From NCBI GenBank assembly GCA_964242735.1, contig CAXTAK010000004.1:1-64000 (forward strand): a stretch of 64,000 nucleotides of DNA, written 5' to 3'. Every line of letters begins with the position of its first letter. Positions within the stretch are counted from its first letter, which is position 1. A program made the position numbers and the translations under genes. Below are positions 60,134 to 64,000 of the stretch, one piece after another. Source of the DNA: CADCUY01 sp964242735. GTDB taxonomy: Bacteria > Actinomycetota > Actinomycetes > Actinomycetales > Quadrisphaeraceae. The notes under the pieces are model-generated. The model was not told the origin of the DNA and did no database searches. It saw nothing but the letters and a program-made list of their open reading frames with translations.

Positions 60134-60286
60134 ATGGCGCTCGACCAGCACCCGCCCCTCGCCACCACCGCGGCTGACCCTGCGGCACCGACCACGAGCC
60201 CCGCGGCCCACCCGGTCTTCGCCGGTGCCGTGGCCAACCCCCGCCGCACCCGCCTGGCTCACCTCACGGCAGCACCCGGAGCCTGA
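60134..60286 (+). CDS. small hypothetical protein (50 aa)
   Basis: ATG 60134 has CAGGAG 6 nt upstream and opens a 50-codon frame (MALDQHPPLATTAADPAAPT, ending NPRRTRLAHLTAAPGA) with high third-position GC. It is Pro/Ala/Thr-rich, divergent from the toxin-like operon and overlaps the serA 3-prime end by 23 nt. No family is recognised. Confidence 0.45.
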   Translation: MALDQHPPLATTAADPAAPTTSPAAHPVFAGAVANPRRTRLAHLTAAPGA

Positions 60287-61571
60287 CGGTCTCGGCCATC
60301 GACGCCAGCGCCCCCGCGACGTCGGGCTCCACGCGCTGCGCGGTGTCGGTGAGCACGTACCCCAGCTCGCCCTGCGTGGCCAGGTGCTGGGCCACCACGT
60401 TGACCCCGTGCTCGGCGAGCACCACCCCGATCTTGCCCAGCACCCCCGGCACGTTGCGGTGCAGGTGCGCGAGCCGGTGCGCGCTGGCGGAGTCCGGGGC
60501 CACCTGCGGCAGGTTCACGCTCAGCGACGTGGCTCCCACCGCGTCGTAGTCGCGCAGCCGCGCCGCCACGAACCGGCCGATGTCCTCCTGCGCCTCCTCC
60601 GTCGACCCACCGATGTGCGGGGTGAGGATGACGTTGGGCAACCCCCGCAGGTGGGAGTCGAAGGAGTCACCGCTGCGTGCCGGCTCCTCGGGGAAGACGT
60701 CGATGCCCGCCCCCGACAGGTGCCCCGAGACCAGCGCGTCGTGCAGGGCGTCGTGGTCGACGAGGAACCCGCGGGAGAGGTTGAGGAAGATCGAGCCCGG
60801 GGTCATCTCCGCGAACTGCGCGGCCCCGAAGAGCCCGCTGTTGCCCGACCGACCGTCCACGTGCAGGGTGACCACGTCCGCCCACGCCAGCACCTGCTCC
60901 AGGCTCGCCATCCGCCGGGCGTTGCCCAGCGCCAGCTTCTCCGCCGTGTCGTAGAACGCCACGCTCATGCCCAGCGCCTCTGCGAGCACCGACAGCTGGC
61001 TGCCGATGTTGCCGTACCCGATGATCCCCAGCTTCCGCCCCCGCACCTCGTGGGCCCCGGCGGCGGACTTCAGCCACGTGCCGCCGTGCAGGGCGTGGCT
61101 GCGCGCGGTGAGCTGGCGGGTCAGCGAGATGATCTCCGCCAGGGCCAGCTCCACGACGCTGCGGGTGTTGGAGAACGGCGCGTTGAACACCGCCACCCCC
61201 GACGACGCCGCGGCAGCCAGGTCCACCTGGTTCGTGCCGATGCAGAACGCCCCCACCGCGACGAGGGCGTCGGCGCGCGCGAGCACCTCGGCGGTGAGCT
61301 GCGACCGCGACCGGATGCCCAGCAGCTGCACCCCGGTGAGGGCGTCGGCGCCGGTCAGGGCCCCGGGACGGCACTCGACGTCGTACCCGGCGGCGGTGAG
61401 GATCTCCTGGGCGTCGGGGTGGATCTCCTCGACCAGCAGCGCCCGCGGGCGCCGACCCAGCACCGGGGGGGGGACCGCGGAGGGATGCGCGGCGGAAGCC
61501 GGGGTCGGTCCCGTGGTGGGCTGGCGGGCGGCTGCGGCGGTCCTGGTGGTGGCGGTGGTCTCGGCGGGCAC
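60264..61571 (-). CDS. serA: D-3-phosphoglycerate dehydrogenase (short ACT-domain type)
   Basis: SerA catalyses the first step of serine synthesis. The 435-residue enzyme has the substrate domain (LLGIRSRSQLTAEVLARADA, VGAFCIGTNQVDL), the NAD motif KLGIIGYGNIGSQLSVLAEA and catalytic Arg/Glu/His (LNLSRGFLVD; IDVFPEEP; ILTPHIGGSTEEAQ). A C-terminal ACT domain follows (NVPGVLGKIGVVLAEHGVNV). The domain order is that of the E. coli type rather than the long mycobacterial form. A low-complexity Thr/Ala lead of about 35 residues precedes it; a later start is possible. Confidence 0.93.
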   Translation of the reverse strand: MPAETTATTRTAAAARQPTTGPTPASAAHPSAVPPPVLGRRPRALLVEEIHPDAQEILTAAGYDVECRPGALTGADALTGVQLLGIRSRSQLTAEVLARADALVAVGAFCIGTNQVDLAAAASSGVAVFNAPFSNTRSVVELALAEIISLTRQLTARSHALHGGTWLKSAAGAHEVRGRKLGIIGYGNIGSQLSVLAEALGMSVAFYDTAEKLALGNARRMASLEQVLAWADVVTLHVDGRSGNSGLFGAAQFAEMTPGSIFLNLSRGFLVDHDALHDALVSGHLSGAGIDVFPEEPARSGDSFDSHLRGLPNVILTPHIGGSTEEAQEDIGRFVAARLRDYDAVGATSLSVNLPQVAPDSASAHRLAHLHRNVPGVLGKIGVVLAEHGVNVVAQHLATQGELGYVLTDTAQRVEPDVAGALASMAETVRLRVLP

Positions 61572-61633
61572 GAGCAGACAGTGTGGTCCACCCCCCGCCC
61601 CGGCACGGGGTGGCCGCGGTGCACGCTTGCGGC

Positions 61634-62185
61634 ATGGGGCCGCCGACCGCCGCTGCCGGCGCCGAGCCCCCTCCCACCGCCGTGCGCACCGTGCTCCTCG
61701 CCGACACGCACCTGCCGCGACGGGCCAGGGTGCTGCCCGCGCCGCTCTGGGACGCCGTCGACGCCGCCGACCTCGTCATCCACGCCGGGGACTTCACCGA
61801 CGAGGCCACCCTCGACGCGCTCGAGGCCCGCAGCGCGCGGCTGCTCGCCGTCGCCGGCAACAACGACGGACTCGAGCTGCACTCGCGCCTGCCCGAGGTG
61901 GCCCGGGTCGAGGTCGCCGGGCTGGTGGTGGCCGTGGTGCACGAGACGGGTCCCGCGCCGGGGCGCGAGCGGCGGTGCGCCCAGCGCCACCCCGACGCCG
62001 ACCTGCTGGTCTTCGGCCACAGCCACATCCCGTGGGACACCGCGACCCAGCGTGATAACGGCAGCATGCTCAGACTCCTCAACCCCGGGTCGCCCACGGA
62101 CCGGCGCCGGCAACCGCACTGCACCTTCATGACCGCACTCCTGGACGCGGGCACCGTCCGCGGCGTGGTGCTGCACCGCCTGTGA
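61634..62185 (+). CDS. YfcE-type metallophosphoesterase
   Basis: The 183-residue phosphoesterase has the metal ligands of the calcineurin-like fold: TVLLADTHLPRRARVLP (D-x-H), DLVIHAGDFTDEATLDALE (G-D), AVAGNNDG (G-N-x-D) and LLVFGHSHIPWD (G-H-x-H). It hydrolyses phosphodiesters; the natural substrate is not known. ATG 61634 has CACGCT 6 nt upstream. It heads a run of four coupled genes ending in nudC. Confidence 0.88.
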   Translation: MGPPTAAAGAEPPPTAVRTVLLADTHLPRRARVLPAPLWDAVDAADLVIHAGDFTDEATLDALEARSARLLAVAGNNDGLELHSRLPEVARVEVAGLVVAVVHETGPAPGRERRCAQRHPDADLLVFGHSHIPWDTATQRDNGSMLRLLNPGSPTDRRRQPHCTFMTALLDAGTVRGVVLHRL

Positions 62186-62658
62186 GCCCGCGCGCCGGCG
62201 TTCCGCCCGAGCGGGTGCCCGAACCGCCCGTGCGGGCGCCGGCGCGCCCCCAGCGGCTGGCCGACGCCGCGGCCGAGCAGGGGGCGCGGTGCCTGTGGTG
62301 CGGGCGGAGGTTCACCGCACTCGTGGCCCCCACCACCGACCACGTGGTGCCGCGGGCGAGGGGAGGGCCGTCCTGGGTGGAGAACGAGGTCGCCGCCTGC
62401 CGGCGGTGCAACGCCCAGCGCGGTCACCTCGCCCCCACCGACTGGTACCTGGAGTGCCTCGCCCGCGGGTGGGCCCCCGACGGCGCGGCCCTGCTGGCCC
62501 GCCTGCGGTCCCTGGACGCCGCCATCGCCGACCGGGGCGGCCAGCGCCGCGCCCGACCGCACCTGGCCGCGGCGCTGCGGCGCCTGCCACCGGTGCTCAG
62601 CACCGCCGCAGGCCCCCCGGGGTCCCTGCCGGGTGAGCTCCCGGGCGCGTCGGCGTGA
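62182..62658 (+). CDS. HNH endonuclease
   Basis: The 158-residue protein has a compact HNH domain with CLWCGRRF and CRRCNAQRGH zinc knuckles around TTDHVVPRARGGPSW (the catalytic D-H pair) and NEVAACRRCN. It is a free-standing housekeeping-type HNH protein common in actinobacteria, not an intron enzyme by context. GTG 62182 overlaps the phosphoesterase stop. Confidence 0.85.
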   Translation: MSPRAGVPPERVPEPPVRAPARPQRLADAAAEQGARCLWCGRRFTALVAPTTDHVVPRARGGPSWVENEVAACRRCNAQRGHLAPTDWYLECLARGWAPDGAALLARLRSLDAAIADRGGQRRARPHLAAALRRLPPVLSTAAGPPGSLPGELPGASA

Positions 62659-62699
62659 GCCCCGCGGGGCGGTGTCCGGGCGGCTGGCAGACTCCGCGC

Positions 62700-63782
62700 G
62701 TGGACACCCGCCACCGGGCCGCCCGGGTCGAGGACTGGGTCACCGAGCGCGTCGGCGCGCGGCTGCGAGCGCGCGGCTGGGCCCCCCGCGTCGTGGGCTT
62801 CACCGGGTACGGCTCGGCCGGCAGCGGCCCCGGGTGGGTCCGGGTCTTCGGCCGCGTCGTCCTCGCCCGCCCCCTGGGCCCCGACGAGCTCGACGACGTG
62901 CGCCCCGAGGAGGGCGAGGCGCTGGGCTCGGCCGCGGTGAAGGCCCTGCGCGGGTGGAGGTCCTTCGTGGCCATCCCCGTCGACGGCGTCCCCGTCGACA
63001 TCGTCGTCGGGGGAACGCGCCACACCGTCACCTGCGACCGCGGCGGGTACCTCGACACCGTCGTCCCCAGCGACCTGCCCCCGGGCACCCACCTGGTGGG
63101 ACTGGCGGTCGGCGGCGGTGAGCACGAGGCCGCCGGGCGCGAGCCGACGGAGTCCCCGGTGGTGATCATCGGCCCCGACGCGGGGCGCGGCATCGTCAGC
63201 GACATCGACGACACGGTGATGATCACGTCGCTGCCCAGGCCGTTCATCGCGGCGTGGAACACCTTCGTGCTCTTCCCCCAGGCGCGGCGCCCGGTGCCCG
63301 GGATGGCCGACCTGCTGACCCAGGCCGCGCAGCGCCGCCCTGGCACGCCCGTGCTGTACCTGTCCACCGGGGCGTGGAACGTCGCCCCGTCCCTGACCCG
63401 GTTCATCGCCCGCCACGGCTACCCCCCCGGCCCGCTGCTGCTCACCGACTGGGGCCCCACCAACACCGGGTGGTTCCGCAGCGGGCGCGACCACAAGCGC
63501 GCCGCCCTGCGCCGCCTGCAGCGGGAGTTCCCCCACCTGGCGTGGCTGCTGGTCGGCGACGACGGCCAGCACGACCCCGCCATCTACCGCGAGTTCGCCA
63601 CCGAGGCCCCCGAGCACGTCCACGCGATCGCCATCCGCCAGCTCACCCCCACCGAGCAGCTGCTCAGCCACGGACTGCCGGCCCCGCTGGCCACCCGCGG
63701 CTCCACCGGTCTCGCCCCGGAGGTCCAGGGCCCCGACGGGCTCAACATCCTGCGCCAGCTGCGCGGCGCCGGCCTGCTGTGA
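62700..63782 (+). CDS. App1-type phosphatidate phosphatase (DUF2183)
   Basis: The 360-residue protein has an N-terminal beta domain (RRVVGFTGYG-like RVVGFTGYGSAGSG, then GTRHTVTCDRGGYLDTVVPS) and a HAD-like catalytic domain. The DxDxT nucleophile motif is ISDIDDTVM-like (RGIVSDIDDTVMITSLPR), followed by VLYLSTGAWNVAPSLTRFIA and WLLVGDDGQHDPAIYREFA. Yeast App1 is a phosphatidate phosphatase. GTG 62700 matches the usual family start; GTG 62655, overlapping the HNH stop, is the alternative. Confidence 0.85.
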   Translation: MDTRHRAARVEDWVTERVGARLRARGWAPRVVGFTGYGSAGSGPGWVRVFGRVVLARPLGPDELDDVRPEEGEALGSAAVKALRGWRSFVAIPVDGVPVDIVVGGTRHTVTCDRGGYLDTVVPSDLPPGTHLVGLAVGGGEHEAAGREPTESPVVIIGPDAGRGIVSDIDDTVMITSLPRPFIAAWNTFVLFPQARRPVPGMADLLTQAAQRRPGTPVLYLSTGAWNVAPSLTRFIARHGYPPGPLLLTDWGPTNTGWFRSGRDHKRAALRRLQREFPHLAWLLVGDDGQHDPAIYREFATEAPEHVHAIAIRQLTPTEQLLSHGLPAPLATRGSTGLAPEVQGPDGLNILRQLRGAGLL

Positions 63783-64000
63783 CCAGCGCTCCCGGACCCG
63801 CCGTGCTGACCTCCCTGCAGCTCTCCCGCTCCACCCACGACCGCCTCGGGGACGAGCGGGCCGACGCCGGCATCCTGGAGCGGGCCTGGGCGGACGAGGC
63901 CACCGCGGTCCTGCGCTGGTGCGACGGGCGCACCCCGGCCCGGCACGAGGGGGGACGCTCCCGCCTGGAGCTCGCGGCCCCCTCGCAGGTGCCCCAGCAC
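63779..64000 (+). CDS. nudC: NAD(+) diphosphatase NudC, N-terminal part
   Basis: The gene is cut by the window edge after 74 codons. The visible part reads VLTSLQLSRSTHDRLGDERA, then LERAWADEATAVLRWCDGRT, the N-terminal NUDIX-like segment of NudC (LPLSR start, R-A-W-A-D-x-x-T box). The full enzyme hydrolyses NADH and decaps NAD-capped RNA. GTG 63779 overlaps the App1 stop (GTGA). Confidence 0.7.
   Translation, partial: MTSAPGPAVLTSLQLSRSTHDRLGDERADAGILERAWADEATAVLRWCDGRTPARHEGGRSRLELAAPSQVPQH

Overview
The window is GC-rich DNA (third codon positions almost all G or C, GTG starts frequent) from an actinobacterium. Supporting signs are a SigE-family ECF sigma factor with a membrane-anchored partner, a LexA with an actinobacterial-type SOS box, many apparently leaderless genes (TANNNT about 6-7 nt before ATG/GTG), an RNA helicase HrpA, a two-cysteine OsmC pair and a WXG100-type secreted protein. 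A Kineosporiales/Micrococcales-like actinomycete is likely, but that is inference. I found no tRNA, rRNA, CRISPR array, insertion sequence or prophage.

Layout. 0.1-4.1 kb: a small ABC exporter operon divergent from a two-component system. 4.1-6.3 kb: gene-poor, apparently degraded DNA. 6.3-7.6 kb: formate/nitrite-type channel plus cyanase. 7.9-14 kb: housekeeping genes (RsmC-like methyltransferase, HflX, OsmC, a geranylgeranyl-reductase-like flavoprotein, DinG). 14-18 kb: a SigE-type sigma factor operon with an anchored extracytoplasmic protein and two related lipoproteins, one frameshifted. 18-24 kb: Usp, lexA/nrdR around a shared SOS box, phosphoketolase, S4 protein, aldo/keto reductase. 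24-33 kb: RecQ-phosphoribosyltransferase fusion, two oligopeptidases, thioredoxin, RsbW-like factor, second OsmC. 33-39.5 kb: PEP-mutase remnant, HrpA, sirtuin, Uma2 remnant. 39.5-46 kb: a fatty-acid cluster (acyl-CoA oxidase/dehydrogenase, TetR | thiolase, large FabG, MaoC) around a perfect double operator. 46-52 kb: small membrane and hypothetical genes, a Nei-type glycosylase, an SDR. 52-56 kb: an ABC permease and an unusual fusion of a lipoprotein-like S15/CocE hydrolase to an ABC ATPase. 56-60 kb: a CYTH/CHAD-like protein tail-to-tail with a two-gene WXG100 + RelA/SpoT-domain toxin-like module. 60-64 kb: SerA, phosphoesterase, HNH nuclease, App1-type phosphatase and the start of NudC.

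Most striking is the 57.9-60.0 kb module. A WXG100-like protein is translationally coupled to a 555-residue protein whose N-terminus looks like a type VII secretion substrate. Its C-terminus carries the RelA/SpoT synthetase signature (R-x-K-x3-S-x3-K with exact spacing, then Y-R-G and E-V-Q motifs). This looks like an exported or contact-dependent nucleotide pyrophosphokinase toxin. No immunity gene is evident beside it.

Several loci show decay: the frameshifted lipoprotein, a truncated PEP-mutase, an Uma2 remnant and the 4.8-6.3 kb region. Short in-frame minisatellites (periods 6, 15 and 18 nt) recur in or beside genes.
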